Source of the DNA: Natronosalvus vescus
Lineage (GTDB): Archaea; Halobacteriota; Halobacteria; Halobacteriales; Natrialbaceae
Length of the DNA stretch: 64,000 bases
Assembly (NCBI RefSeq): GCF_023973145.1
Contig: NZ_CP099546.1
Span: forward strand, 2,232,001 to 2,296,000
Reading direction: 5' to 3'
In this document: one piece after another, positions 26,664-35,697 of the stretch
Layout of the letters: every line of letters starts with the position of its first letter
Position numbering within the stretch: position 1 is the first letter of the stretch
Program-made: the position numbers and the translations under genes
The notes under the pieces: model-generated
What the model was told of the DNA's origin: nothing
Seen by the model: the letters and a program-made list of their open reading frames with translations, nothing else
Databases searched by the model: none

Positions 26664-27551
26664 ATGCATTCCATGGGTTCGACCGACCGGTACCATGTTG
26701 ACGAACGGGTTCCCAGCGAACGGGAGATCCGAGACGACCGAATACGTCGGGTCACTCGGTGGAGCGGATACGTCATCGCACCAGTGCTGTTTCTGGCGTT
26801 CGTCTCTCTCTACACGTTTCCGGGTGAGACGGGAACGTACTTCGCATGGGAGATCAGCCCGACCCTCACCCCTCTCCTGATGGGATCGGGATACGGTGCC
26901 GGCGCGTACTTTTTTTACCGCGTCGTGACGATCGACGAGTGGCACCGCGTTCACGTCCTGTTTCCGGGTATCGCGGTCTTCACGCTGGCGATGGCTGTCG
27001 CGACGTATATCCACTGGGACGCGTTCACTCACGGCCACGGCTCCACCTGGCTGTGGGTGTTCCTGTACGTGGTGACGCCGGTTCTAATTCCAGTGCTCTG
27101 GCTGTACAACGGTCGAACCGATCCCCGCGAACCGCCAGCCGACGCGCTGACGGTGCCGCCGATCATCCGTCGGGTGAGCGGCGTCATCGGCGTCGCGATG
27201 ACGCTCGTCCTCGCCGCGCTCTTCGTCTCGCCGGAACGGATGATCGATACCTGGCCCTGGGCCGTCAGCCCGCTCACGTCTCGAGTCCTGCTGGGGTGGG
27301 CGGCCGTGTTCAGCGTCGTCAACGTGTTCTTCGCGTTCGAAACCCGCTGGAGCGCCGCCAGGATACCGATCCAGAGTCTCGTCATCTGGTTCGGATTGAT
27401 GCTCGCTGGGTTCGCCCGATCGTGGAGCGACGTCGAACCGACGAATCCGATTCTGGGGGTCGTTCTCGGTGGAATCGTGGTTTACCTCGTCGGACTGTCC
27501 GCGCTGTACGTCCTCATGGAACGCAGACAACCCGGCTCGAGTGGACGCTGA
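26664..27551 (+). CDS. Polytopic membrane protein, unknown function
   Basis: A 295-residue protein with about eight hydrophobic helices beginning near residue 32. The first 30 residues are charged and cytosolic. An ATG at 26673 (MGSTDRYHV) is an alternative start. Conserved-looking features are tryptophan-rich loop segments, for example ATYIHWDAFTHGHGSTWLWVF. It carries no transporter signature that I recognise. It faces the convergent sodium/solute symporter gene, with a 37-nt gap. Confidence 0.72.
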   Translation: MHSMGSTDRYHVDERVPSEREIRDDRIRRVTRWSGYVIAPVLFLAFVSLYTFPGETGTYFAWEISPTLTPLLMGSGYGAGAYFFYRVVTIDEWHRVHVLFPGIAVFTLAMAVATYIHWDAFTHGHGSTWLWVFLYVVTPVLIPVLWLYNGRTDPREPPADALTVPPIIRRVSGVIGVAMTLVLAALFVSPERMIDTWPWAVSPLTSRVLLGWAAVFSVVNVFFAFETRWSAARIPIQSLVIWFGLMLAGFARSWSDVEPTNPILGVVLGGIVVYLVGLSALYVLMERRQPGSSGR

Positions 27552-27588
27552 CACGGATCGCGTCCGTTGTCGGCGTAATTGAGACGTC

Positions 27589-29073
27589 TCAGTCCGCTCG
27601 GAGCCCTTCGAAGTAAATCGCTCGCTCCTCGTCTGGCGCGGGTGCTGTCAGCCAGGACACGCCGAGCGTTAGAACGAGACCGAGTCCCATTCCGACCAGC
27701 CCGGCCGACCAGCCGCCGTAGATCCCGGGAACGAACGGGAGGAAGACGCTCGAGAGGTAAAACAGCTGGCTCCCGAGGATCGCGGACGTCATTCCCGCTC
27801 GCGTCGTTCCCCGCCAGTAGAGCGCGACCATCACTGGCAAGGCGAGCTGGGCGAAGCCGCTGAACGCCGCGTCGCCGAGTTCGAACAGCGTGGCGGGGTT
27901 GTAGAGGCTCGCGACGAACGTCGCGACGGCGAAGACGACGACGCCTACGCGGGCGATCAGATCCTCCCGACGCTCGGAGAGTGTCGCGTCGACGAACGGC
28001 CGGTAGAGGTCGCGGGTGAAGTACGACGACCCCGAGAGCAACATCGAGTCCGAGGAGGACATCATCGCGGCCATCGCGCCGGCGATAACGAGCGCGGCGA
28101 ACCACGTCGGAGTGAACTCCGCGAGGATCAGCGGGAGGACGTTCCCGCCGGCTTCGATTTCGGCGACCGAGATGCCGGTCTCGAGCCCGCGTGCCCAGGC
28201 ACCGAGCAGGAACGCCGGGACGAACAGCAAGAGACAGAGGATCGGCCAGAGGGCGAACGATCGTTTGAGAACCTCTTTCGAGCCGGCGGCGAAGAACCGC
28301 TGGTTGACCTGCGGGAACATCGCCACCCCGAACCCGATCGTGATCGCCGTCGAGAGCATGAACTGCGGGGAGTAGTAGGCGCTGCCGAGGGAGAGGTGCT
28401 CGCTCGCAGTCGCCTCGAGTCCAGCCGTCGCGACGCCGGGGCCACCGACGACGGCGAGCACCCAGAGCAGGGCGACCCAGGTCGTGACGAGCATGAACGC
28501 GCCCTGGAGGGTGTCCGTCCAGGCGATTCCCCGGAACCCCGCGAGGACGACGTACAGAATCATGAAGAGGGTGATCAATCCGGCTCCGGCCGCGTAGGGG
28601 ACGACCCCGTCGGTCAGTGCCGCCAGCGCAGTGCCTGCGCCGACCTGCTGGAGCATGACGTACGGGAAGAGCCAGATCAGGCTCACTCCGGCAACGAGTC
28701 CCCGAAGCCGTTTCGAGCCGAATCGGTCGCCGAGCATCTCGCCGAGGGTGACGTAGCCACGCTGTCGGCCGAGTAACCACTGCTTATACCCGATGACGTA
28801 CCAGAGCACGGCGAAGATGAGGCCGTCCATCACGCCCATAACGAGGATCCACTCGGGGCCGTACAGGTACGCGAGGTTCGGCCCCGCGAAGAAGGTAAAG
28901 GCCGACAGCAGGGTCGCGAACGTCGTAAACAGCAGGACGACGGTTCCGAGCGTTCGGCTGGCGAGATAGAAGTCCTCGGCCGTCCGTTCGGTCAGGCGGT
29001 AGGCGACGAGACCGATCGCCAGCGCCAGCAGCAAGTAGCCGACGATGATCCCGAGTTGGATAGTCAGGCTCAC
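27589..29073 (-). CDS. Sodium/solute symporter (SSS family)
   Basis: A 494-residue protein with about 13 membrane helices of the LeuT-like SSS fold. Family marks include the N-terminal FYLASRTLG and the Na+-site region around AMAAMMSSSDSMLLSGSSYFTRDLY. Substrate could be proline, pantothenate, a monocarboxylate or an osmolyte; sequence alone does not decide. The ATG overlaps the stop of the upstream DUF3311 gene (ATGA at 29070-29073), the usual pairing for this branch, so the two are one unit. The C-terminus is short and polar. Confidence 0.92.
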   Translation of the reverse strand: MSLTIQLGIIVGYLLLALAIGLVAYRLTERTAEDFYLASRTLGTVVLLFTTFATLLSAFTFFAGPNLAYLYGPEWILVMGVMDGLIFAVLWYVIGYKQWLLGRQRGYVTLGEMLGDRFGSKRLRGLVAGVSLIWLFPYVMLQQVGAGTALAALTDGVVPYAAGAGLITLFMILYVVLAGFRGIAWTDTLQGAFMLVTTWVALLWVLAVVGGPGVATAGLEATASEHLSLGSAYYSPQFMLSTAITIGFGVAMFPQVNQRFFAAGSKEVLKRSFALWPILCLLLFVPAFLLGAWARGLETGISVAEIEAGGNVLPLILAEFTPTWFAALVIAGAMAAMMSSSDSMLLSGSSYFTRDLYRPFVDATLSERREDLIARVGVVVFAVATFVASLYNPATLFELGDAAFSGFAQLALPVMVALYWRGTTRAGMTSAILGSQLFYLSSVFLPFVPGIYGGWSAGLVGMGLGLVLTLGVSWLTAPAPDEERAIYFEGLRAD

Positions 29074-29354
29074 CGGCGATCACCTCTGGCTTCGCCACCG
29101 GTTCCGCCTTCACCGTCGGCTCGAGGTGAATTTTTGGCCGACATCCCACCGGCAGGTTCGATCCCGACGCCCCAGTAGCGCTGGGCGAACACCCAGAACA
29201 GCGCCGACGCCAGCAGGAGCCAGCCGACATGCCACCAGAGCCACAGCGGCAGTCCCAGCACTATCGTCGAGTCCCCCCAGAGGAACCAGGGGATGCCGAG
29301 CAGACAGATGATTGTAGCGATGATCCCCCATCCTGCTCGCTCGACCCAGTCCAT
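29070..29354 (-). CDS. DUF3311 family small membrane protein, symporter partner
   Basis: A 94-residue protein when started at the ATG at 29354 (MDWVERAGWG), which matches homologues best; a GTG at 29375 would add seven residues. Two helices carry the family pattern LGIPWFLWG and GLPLWLWWHVGWLLL, and the tail is charged. DUF3311 genes are typically found just upstream of SSS symporters and are thought to be accessory subunits. The four-base overlap with the symporter supports that. Confidence 0.85.
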   Translation of the reverse strand: MDWVERAGWGIIATIICLLGIPWFLWGDSTIVLGLPLWLWWHVGWLLLASALFWVFAQRYWGVGIEPAGGMSAKNSPRADGEGGTGGEARGDRR

Positions 29355-29365
29355 AGGTGCGCTCG

Positions 29366-29392
29366 TCACTGCCACTGTGTAACCGTTTCCAT
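29366..29392 (-). CDS. Possible 8-residue leader peptide with strong Shine-Dalgarno
   Basis: ATG at 29392 is preceded, after 5 nt, by GGAGG (29398-29402 on the minus strand), a strong ribosome-binding site that most genes here lack. The frame reads METVTQWQ and stops 11 nt before the DUF3311 ATG. It may deliver ribosomes to that start by re-initiation. Evidence is only the spacing and the SD. Confidence 0.35.
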   Translation of the reverse strand: METVTQWQ

Positions 29393-29528
29393 CTGTCCCT
29401 CCTTTCGAAGAACTTCTCTATTCAAGCGGTTTTATCGGGCTCTCGAGCCGATATTCGCAAGGTAAAATCGCTCTTTCAGGTAGGGAAAGGAGTATAAGTG
29501 TTGGTGAGGGAACCTAAACAGAGACCGA

Positions 29529-30509
29529 ATGGCCCGTCTGTTCCCCCTTCGATCTGAGACGCCCACCCGGGAGGGCCAGCCACGAGTCGTCGACCTCGAG
29601 GACGAAGACGCCGACGCGGTGTTCAGTGCACTGTCGTCGACGACCGCTCGGCGAATCTACAGTCGGTTGAACGAGGAGCCGGGAACGCCGAGCGATGTCG
29701 CCGACGCAATCGACTCCTCGATCCAGAACGTCCGCTATCACCTCGAGAAACTCGAGGAAGCGGGACTCGTCGAGGTCGTCGACACCTGGTACTCCTCGCG
29801 AGGCAACGAGATGAGCGTCTACTCGACCGCGGACGGCCCGTTGATCGTCACGAGCGACCGATCGACGGCCGATCAACTCAAGACGGCGCTCTCCCGGTTC
29901 ATCGGCGGCGTTGCTGCACTGGCCGGTGGAAGTCTGCTCGTCCAGTACGGACTGAGCCAGTACTTCTCGCCGGCAGCGACCGAGTCGACGAGGTCTGGAA
30001 ACGGTGACGGGGCCGCTGCCGGGAACGGGGCAGCCGCGACTGACGGAAACGGAGACGCACCCCCCGAGACCGAAGACGAAGCCGAAACCGGAGACGACGC
30101 CGACGCTGATTCGGCTGACTCCGATGAGCCGACGACAGAAGAAGACGAGGGGGACATCGGTGCCGCCCAGACCGACGACGCCGATAGCGAGGACGAGGAA
30201 CCTGGCGACGACGCAGAAACCGATGACGAGGACGCCGCTCACGACGAAGCGGACGAACCCGACAGTACCGAAGACAGCGAGTCGGTCGAGAGCGACGATA
30301 CAGCGGAGTCGTTCGACAGTACCGACGGTGGGAACGAGACCGCCTACACGGACGGGGGAGTCGACGACGGGAACGCGACCGTCGACGGTGCCGTCGAGGG
30401 TGCCGAGGCCATTTTCGCGACGGTTCCACCGGGCCTACTCTTTTTCCTCGGTGGCCTGGTCGTGTTGATCGCCGTCACCGTCTACTGGTACTGGTCGGCG
30501 ACGTACTGA
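29529..30509 (+). CDS. Membrane-anchored ArsR-like HTH regulator
   Basis: A 326-residue protein. Residues about 22-95 form a winged helix of the ArsR type (VFSALSSTTARRIYSRLNEE, then the recognition helix in DSSIQNVRYHLEKLEEAGLVE). A hydrophobic segment follows at about 120-143, then roughly 160 residues of Asp/Glu/Thr-rich low complexity, and a final membrane helix at 300-322. The acidic part may be outside the cell, making it a tethered regulator. A tataag box 31-36 nt before the ATG suggests a leaderless transcript. It is divergent from the DUF3311-symporter pair, which it could control. Confidence 0.82.
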   Translation: MARLFPLRSETPTREGQPRVVDLEDEDADAVFSALSSTTARRIYSRLNEEPGTPSDVADAIDSSIQNVRYHLEKLEEAGLVEVVDTWYSSRGNEMSVYSTADGPLIVTSDRSTADQLKTALSRFIGGVAALAGGSLLVQYGLSQYFSPAATESTRSGNGDGAAAGNGAAATDGNGDAPPETEDEAETGDDADADSADSDEPTTEEDEGDIGAAQTDDADSEDEEPGDDAETDDEDAAHDEADEPDSTEDSESVESDDTAESFDSTDGGNETAYTDGGVDDGNATVDGAVEGAEAIFATVPPGLLFFLGGLVVLIAVTVYWYWSATY

Positions 30510-30688
30510 TCGCGACTGGATCGTTCCTCGAGGGTGACACTGATTCCCCGTCCAGTCTCGAGTCCCTCCTTCGGTTTGCTCACGTCGCCCGTGCTCGAGA
30601 TTCGCCCTCAAAGGAAGGACGTGACAACGTACCGTTGACTGTTCGCTCTGGGGTCGCAAACGTCGATACGTGACGACACCGATCCCTC

Positions 30689-31798
30689 TCAGAGCACTAG
30701 GGAAGCGAAAATAATCGCGTTGTAGATGCCGTGGATGATCGCCGGTACGACGAGGTTCTCGGTGAGCAGGTAGACCGTCCCGAGCACCAGCGAGAGACCG
30801 AAGACGACGGCGAGCGAAGCCATGATGGCTCCGAAACCAGCCGTCGCGTACGCGGCGACGTGGATCACCGCGAAGATGACGCTCGAGACGAGGAGTGCAC
30901 CCCACCGCGAGAAGATGTCGTACATCGACTTCTGGATCACGTTCCGGTAGAGCAGTTCCTCGAACGGCCCGACGATCAGGATCGAGGCCGGAATCATCAC
31001 GTACAGTAGTTCCGGGTTTTGCTGGGCGGCCTGGGTCGCGCTGTGTTCGGCCCCTTCGACGCCGCTCGAGCTGAACAGAATCGAGAGAGCGATGTTCACG
31101 AGGAAGATGAGGCCAATACCGCCGGCGATCCAGCCCATCTGTCGAAGGGTTGGCCACCGGAGATCGAAAAACGACCAGTCGCGGTCGGTCGTGTAGACGT
31201 AGCCGACGGCGATCGCCGCGGTGCCGATGGCGAAGCCGACCTGACTGATCGCGATGAACTGGTTTTCGGTCAGGCCGCCGAGGGCGGCGGCGAACGGAAC
31301 GGCGAGTAACTGGCCGGCGAACAGGGCCACCAGCCAGGCAACGAGCGCGAGCAGCGAGAGGTGGACGGTCAGTGCAACGCGCCGTGAGAGGCCGACGATG
31401 GAGACTGAGCCGTACTCCGCCAGTGCAATGCCGATCGCAATTGCCGCAGCGAGAAACGCGACGAACACGGCCGGAATCGTCCCACCGACGACCGGAATCG
31501 TCGTCGTTCCGTTGATTCCCTGGTTGAGCGCGTAGCCAGCGAGGAGGACGACGCCGAAGCTACATAGGGCGCTGACCGGGCTGTACCGACGTTCGAGGAC
31601 GTCGTACCGTCTGGCTCCGAACACCAGGAGGGCGCCGACGGCGAGCAGGAGTCCACTCACCACGACGGGGTCGTCGACCCCCTGCTGGACGGGGACGGCC
31701 ATGCCAGCCATCGCGACGGCGGCGAACCCAAGGCCGAGACCGGTCATTGCACCGGTCTCTGACGACCGCGTGTGATCGTCCCGTGCGGTCTCGTTCAT
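30689..31798 (-). CDS. CPBP family intramembrane metalloprotease
   Basis: Started at the ATG at 31798, the protein has 369 residues and about ten membrane helices. The three CPBP/Abi motifs are present: EELLYR at residues 280-285, FAVIH at 309-313, and HGIYN near 357. These residues form the active site of Rce1-like CAAX proteases. In prokaryotes such proteins process peptides or serve in bacteriocin immunity; in Halobacteria the substrates are unknown. The N-terminal seven helices form an extra domain. Transcribed alone. Confidence 0.9.
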   Translation of the reverse strand: MNETARDDHTRSSETGAMTGLGLGFAAVAMAGMAVPVQQGVDDPVVVSGLLLAVGALLVFGARRYDVLERRYSPVSALCSFGVVLLAGYALNQGINGTTTIPVVGGTIPAVFVAFLAAAIAIGIALAEYGSVSIVGLSRRVALTVHLSLLALVAWLVALFAGQLLAVPFAAALGGLTENQFIAISQVGFAIGTAAIAVGYVYTTDRDWSFFDLRWPTLRQMGWIAGGIGLIFLVNIALSILFSSSGVEGAEHSATQAAQQNPELLYVMIPASILIVGPFEELLYRNVIQKSMYDIFSRWGALLVSSVIFAVIHVAAYATAGFGAIMASLAVVFGLSLVLGTVYLLTENLVVPAIIHGIYNAIIFASLVL

Positions 31799-31877
31799 AC
31801 GTAGGTGTTCGGGTCGACGGGCATAGGCGCTCTGTTCTGTCCTGCGCTGGGCCGTACTCGAGTTCGAGTCCGGCGCA

Positions 31878-33179
31878 CTAGCGTTCGATCCGTAGCGTCG
31901 TCTTCTCGGCGACTGCTCGAGCCTCTTCGAAGTCGCCCCCACCGAGCAGGCCGCGGGTGGCCTTCTTCGCCCACTCGACGGCCGGCTGGTTGAACGCGTT
32001 CACGCCGTAGAGTTCGCCCGCGAGGACGCAGGCGGCTTCCATTCCGTACAGGAGCCCGCCCAGTTCGTAGGCGTCGACGCGCTCGAGTTCGATGCGGACG
32101 TTAGGGCGGCCGGCCGCCGCGAGACTGGCCTCGGTGGCCTCGAACTCGGCGGTGAGCAACTCGCCGAGTGTGGCGTCCCCGAGATAGGCGAGGTCGTCCA
32201 CGTCGGTGGCCGGAATCCGCCGATACGCGGTTTCCCGCGGGGTGACGAACGTGACCAGCTTGTTCCTGGGGCCAGCCCGGTAGAGCTGGAGCTGTGAGTG
32301 CTGGTCGGTGACGCCGAGTGCGCGAACCGGTGTCTGCCCGAGGTCGTCCTTGCCGAGGCTCTCCGCCCAGAGCTGGGCGAACCACTCGGCGTAGGTCTCG
32401 AGCGATTCCGCGTAGGGAACCATCGCGTTCATCGACGCGCCGCGGGCGTCGAGCGCGTAGGCCGTCGCGCCGTAGGCGTAGGCGGGGCACTCGAACAGGG
32501 AGCCGGTCAGCGTGGCCGCTTCGGCTCGAGCACCGTCGAGCAGCGCCTCGAGGTCGTTGCCGCAGACGGCGGCGGCGACCATCCCTACGGCCGAGAGGGC
32601 CGAAAAGCGACCTGGGACGCCGTCAGGTACCGACACCGCGGGCAGGTCGTGTCGATCCGCGAGGTCGCGAAGCGGCCCCGAGTCGCCGGTCGTGACGACC
32701 GTTCGCTCCGTCCAGTCGACGCCGGCGGCCTCGAACGCCTCGCGGACGACCAGGAAGTTCGCCAGCGTCTCGGCGGTCGTCCCGGAGCGGGAGACGACGT
32801 TGATCGCCGTCTCCTCGAGCGGGAGGCCCTCGAGTCGGCGGCTGACCCACGCGGGGTCGACGTTGTCGAGGAAGACGGTTTCGCAGTCCCCGTCGTCGGC
32901 GAGGGCGTCCGTGATGGTCGCCGCGCCCAGCGCGCTCCCGCCGATGCCGACGGTGACGAGCGCCTCGGCGTCGGCGACCGGCTCGACGGCCGCTCGGATC
33001 GCCTCCGGATCGGTTCGCTCGGGGAGGTTCAGGGCGGCGTAGCCGTGTTCGTCGTTCGCTCGCCCGGCTTCGATCCGTTCGTGTGCCGTGGCGACCTGCT
33101 CGTCCAGTCGCTCGAGGGCGTCCCGAGAGAGGCCCGGCGAGGCGACCGTTGCCAGCGCGTTTCCGAGGTCGACGTCCAT
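31878..33179 (-). CDS. pgi: Glucose-6-phosphate isomerase
   Basis: A 433-residue sugar isomerase that interconverts glucose 6-phosphate and fructose 6-phosphate in the semi-phosphorylative Entner-Doudoroff and gluconeogenic routes of haloarchaea. The SIS fold is evident from VGIGGSALGAATITDAL and VSRSGTTAETLANFLVVREA, and the catalytic half contains FSALSAVGMVAAA and WFAQLWAESLGKDD. It is shorter than the bacterial enzyme of about 550 residues, as usual for this lineage. The cupin-type archaeal PGI is unrelated. Confidence 0.95.
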   Translation of the reverse strand: MDVDLGNALATVASPGLSRDALERLDEQVATAHERIEAGRANDEHGYAALNLPERTDPEAIRAAVEPVADAEALVTVGIGGSALGAATITDALADDGDCETVFLDNVDPAWVSRRLEGLPLEETAINVVSRSGTTAETLANFLVVREAFEAAGVDWTERTVVTTGDSGPLRDLADRHDLPAVSVPDGVPGRFSALSAVGMVAAAVCGNDLEALLDGARAEAATLTGSLFECPAYAYGATAYALDARGASMNAMVPYAESLETYAEWFAQLWAESLGKDDLGQTPVRALGVTDQHSQLQLYRAGPRNKLVTFVTPRETAYRRIPATDVDDLAYLGDATLGELLTAEFEATEASLAAAGRPNVRIELERVDAYELGGLLYGMEAACVLAGELYGVNAFNQPAVEWAKKATRGLLGGGDFEEARAVAEKTTLRIER

Positions 33180-33252
33180 ATCGGAGAGGTGACAGCGACC
33201 CCTAAAGGCGTTGCGTCACGCTGTGGGGTGGCTTCGTAGCTGTCGTCGTCCC

Positions 33253-33308
33253 GACGTTCGATGCTCGATACCCGATGCCCGATACCCGATGCCCGATATC
33301 CGATACCT
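33253..33308. repeat. 14-bp tandem repeat, four degenerate copies
   Basis: Two exact units gatacccgatgccc (33267-33280, 33281-33294) are flanked by diverged copies on both sides, in the gap between pgi and a divergent membrane protein gene. Confidence 0.85.
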
Positions 33309-33383
33309 ATGCACGCAGTTGCTCGATGGGCCGCTCCCGCCGGCATCGGTTCCCTTATTCCCTCGCGTTTCCAACCTCGAGCA

Positions 33384-33959
33384 ATGACCGAGTCGGACGA
33401 CATCGTGGGCTCGAGTCCGGCCGGGGAGCACGACTCGAGCCCGTCAGCGGCCGACGAGAACACCTACGGCGGACTGTTCGGCGCGTTCCCGTACGCGTTC
33501 CGACAGAGTTCGTCGCTGCTGTTCAAGAGCTACGTCGTCGCCGGTGGGGTCGTCACGCTCTTCGTCGCCCTGTTGTTCGTGCTGGGCGTGATCGAAATCA
33601 TCAGCGTAACGGCCGGAACGACGGCGACGCTGGCGCTGTCGCGCTCGTTTGTCGCCCTGCTCGGCCTGTTAATCGTCATCCCACTGGTGGCACCCGTCCT
33701 ACTCGTCGCCCGCCGCCACCGTCGGCGCATCGGCACCGATACCCGCTACGACCGTCGTCTCGCTGCGGCCGGCTTTCTCTTCGTTGGCTCGCTGTACCTC
33801 GGCCTGATCCCGACCGTCCCGCCCGAGCACCAGACGGCAACCGACGGTCTTCTCGCTCCACTCGTCGAGGGGCTGTACGCGCTCCCCGCGGCCGTCGGCC
33901 TCTCGTTTCCGGTCGTGGCCGCCGTCACCATTTACCTCGTCCACCGGGCGTCGCGTTGA
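33384..33959 (+). CDS. Four-helix membrane protein, unknown function
   Basis: Starting at the ATG at 33384 gives 191 residues; the longer frame would run through the tandem repeat. The first 45 residues are acidic and serine-rich, then come four hydrophobic segments (about 52-78, 86-112, 130-147 and 165-187) with a basic loop RRHRRRIGTDTRYDRR between the second and third. The protein appears haloarchaea-specific. It may be co-transcribed with the DUF5812 gene downstream (114-nt gap). Function unknown. Confidence 0.72.
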   Translation: MTESDDIVGSSPAGEHDSSPSAADENTYGGLFGAFPYAFRQSSSLLFKSYVVAGGVVTLFVALLFVLGVIEIISVTAGTTATLALSRSFVALLGLLIVIPLVAPVLLVARRHRRRIGTDTRYDRRLAAAGFLFVGSLYLGLIPTVPPEHQTATDGLLAPLVEGLYALPAAVGLSFPVVAAVTIYLVHRASR

Positions 33960-33973
33960 TCGGGTACCCGGAT

Positions 33974-34050
33974 CTCGGGTCGAGAGTTGAGAGCCGAGTG
34001 CCGAGCGCCGTGAGCCGAGAATCGAGCGTCGGAAGTCGAAACCCCGAAAC
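33974..34050. repeat. Degenerate gagccgag-type repeat
   Basis: Imperfect units such as gagagccgag, gtgccgag and gtgagccgag recur between the membrane protein gene and DUF5812. The pattern is like the 14-bp repeats upstream of the same gene but not identical. Confidence 0.5.
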
Positions 34051-34073
34051 CCGTCGCGTTCCTCTCCTCGAGT

Positions 34074-34553
34074 ATGACCGAGAAGACGGGTACCTTCGTC
34101 GTCACCCACGCCGAAGACGAGTCGGTCGTCCTTCGGGACGTCGACTCCGCGCAGGTACACACCCTCGCCGCGAACGACGGCCTCGCCGTGCACGACGTGC
34201 TCGAGGCCACTATTGCCCCCGAACCACCGCTCGAGGTCGCCTGGACGCTGATCGACGTCGACGAACGCCGGACGGTCGACCTCGTCGACAGCGACCTCGA
34301 GCCGACCCAGCACTCGCGGGAACTCGTCGCCGACTGCGAGGTCGGTGATTTACAACAACACGAGCGCGCCGGCCGCGGCGAAATTCACGTCGTTCGCGTC
34401 CCCGAAGAGCGCGTCGAGGACGCCGCCCGTGACGTCCTCGAGGACGAGGAGACCATCGCGCGAGCGGCGCGACTCGAGGCGGTGCGCGTGGAAGTCCGCC
34501 GCTCGGTCGAGGACGGCGACGGCGTGTTGAGCGTGCGGTATCTCCCTGACTGA
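34074..34553 (+). CDS. DUF5812 family protein
   Basis: A 159-residue soluble acidic protein found widely in Halobacteria. It begins MTEKTGTFVVTHAEDESVVLRDV, and its second half (GEIHVVRVPEERVEDAARDVLEDEETIARAARLEAVRVEVRRS) alternates strand and helix like a small RNA- or nucleotide-binding fold. No catalytic residues are apparent. The family assignment is from memory of homologues; function is not established. Confidence 0.78.
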   Translation: MTEKTGTFVVTHAEDESVVLRDVDSAQVHTLAANDGLAVHDVLEATIAPEPPLEVAWTLIDVDERRTVDLVDSDLEPTQHSRELVADCEVGDLQQHERAGRGEIHVVRVPEERVEDAARDVLEDEETIARAARLEAVRVEVRRSVEDGDGVLSVRYLPD

Positions 34554-34689
34554 TCGCCGTTCGAACCATAACTCTACAATTCAAAGCTACTATTGGACTT
34601 ATATCAATTTACTTTGGATAGTGTAGCATAGGCGTTCGTCACCTGCTCGGATCAACACCATTACGGCTTCCACCTGCGAACCCGTCCGT

Positions 34690-35661
34690 ATGCAAACGCA
34701 CATCGTCCCGGTCGGCTTCGACTACGACCGGCTGATCGCCCCGCTCGTGCGCGATCAGTACACCGTCGACCGCGTCATCCTGCTCGAGGGGGCCGTCGGC
34801 AGCGAGGCTAACGTCGAGTACTCCCGGCACCTCTCGACGAAGCTCGAGACCGACTTCCAGAACCTGCTAGGGGCGACCACCGAGCGTTTCGTCCTCGAGG
34901 ACGTCTACGACTACGACGAGGCGTTCGAGCAGGCGTACGACCTGATCAACGACGAACTCGACCGGGGCAACGAGGTCTGGGTCAACATCGCCGCGATGCC
35001 GCGAACGGTGAGTTTCGCGTTCGCGACGGCAGCCCACTCGCTGATGGTCGAGCGCCAGGACGACCGCGAGCACATCCACACCTACTACACCGCCCCGGAG
35101 AAGTACCTCGAGACCGAACTCGCCGAGGAACTGCGCGAACAGTCGGCGTTGCTCGAGGAACTGCTCGAGGCTGGTGCCAATGATCCTGCACCCAGTGAGT
35201 CTGGCGCGGCCGGGAACAGCGCCACGCAGCCGCTCCAGGCGGGCGAGGACGTCGACGCCGACCGCATCACGGCTCGCCTCGAGAGCGCCCGGCAACTCCT
35301 CGCGGAGTTCGACGAGCGGGGGACGACCATCGGGGCGAAGGAGATCGACGGCGAGCACATCGTCGAACTCCCCGTGGCGTCGTTTTCGAACGTCAAACCG
35401 TTCGAGGAGCTCATTTTGTACAAACTGGGCGAGGACGGCGAGTTCGAGTCGGTTTCGGAGCTGGCCGAGGCGCTCGCTCGAGAGCTCAACGAGGAGTACA
35501 CCGACAGCTTCCGCTCGAAGGTTATTTACAACGTCGACCGCCTCGGCCCCGGCGGCAAGGGCTACATCGAGCGGGAGGAACACGGGAAGTCCTATCGGAC
35601 GCGCCTCTCGCGGATCGGCGAACTGTGGGTTCGGGCGCATTCGGAGCCCGCGTCGCAGTAA
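34690..35661 (+). CDS. HFX_2341-type transcriptional regulator (CARF-like domain plus winged helix)
   Basis: A 323-residue regulator. The N-terminal 140 residues look like a Rossmann-type sensor: MQTHIVPVGFDYDRLIAPLV and the conserved strand-loop VWVNIAAMPRTVSFAFATAAHSL, at the place where CARF proteins have a GGTK-like nucleotide loop. A serine/alanine linker follows (160-185), then a winged helix at about 225-315 (LILYKLGEDGEFESVSELAEALARELN). It is known in Haloferax as a regulator family. The AT-rich upstream region (34565-34640) contains several TATA-like runs. No CRISPR or cOA genes are in the window, so any ligand is unknown. Confidence 0.82.
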   Translation: MQTHIVPVGFDYDRLIAPLVRDQYTVDRVILLEGAVGSEANVEYSRHLSTKLETDFQNLLGATTERFVLEDVYDYDEAFEQAYDLINDELDRGNEVWVNIAAMPRTVSFAFATAAHSLMVERQDDREHIHTYYTAPEKYLETELAEELREQSALLEELLEAGANDPAPSESGAAGNSATQPLQAGEDVDADRITARLESARQLLAEFDERGTTIGAKEIDGEHIVELPVASFSNVKPFEELILYKLGEDGEFESVSELAEALARELNEEYTDSFRSKVIYNVDRLGPGGKGYIEREEHGKSYRTRLSRIGELWVRAHSEPASQ

Positions 35662-35697
35662 CGGTTTTTCGACCTCCGTCGCTGGTGTGACGCAGCA

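Noticed and set aside
30689-31798. CPBP protease as a bacteriocin-immunity system
   Set aside because: No halocin-like precursor or ABC exporter is next to it.
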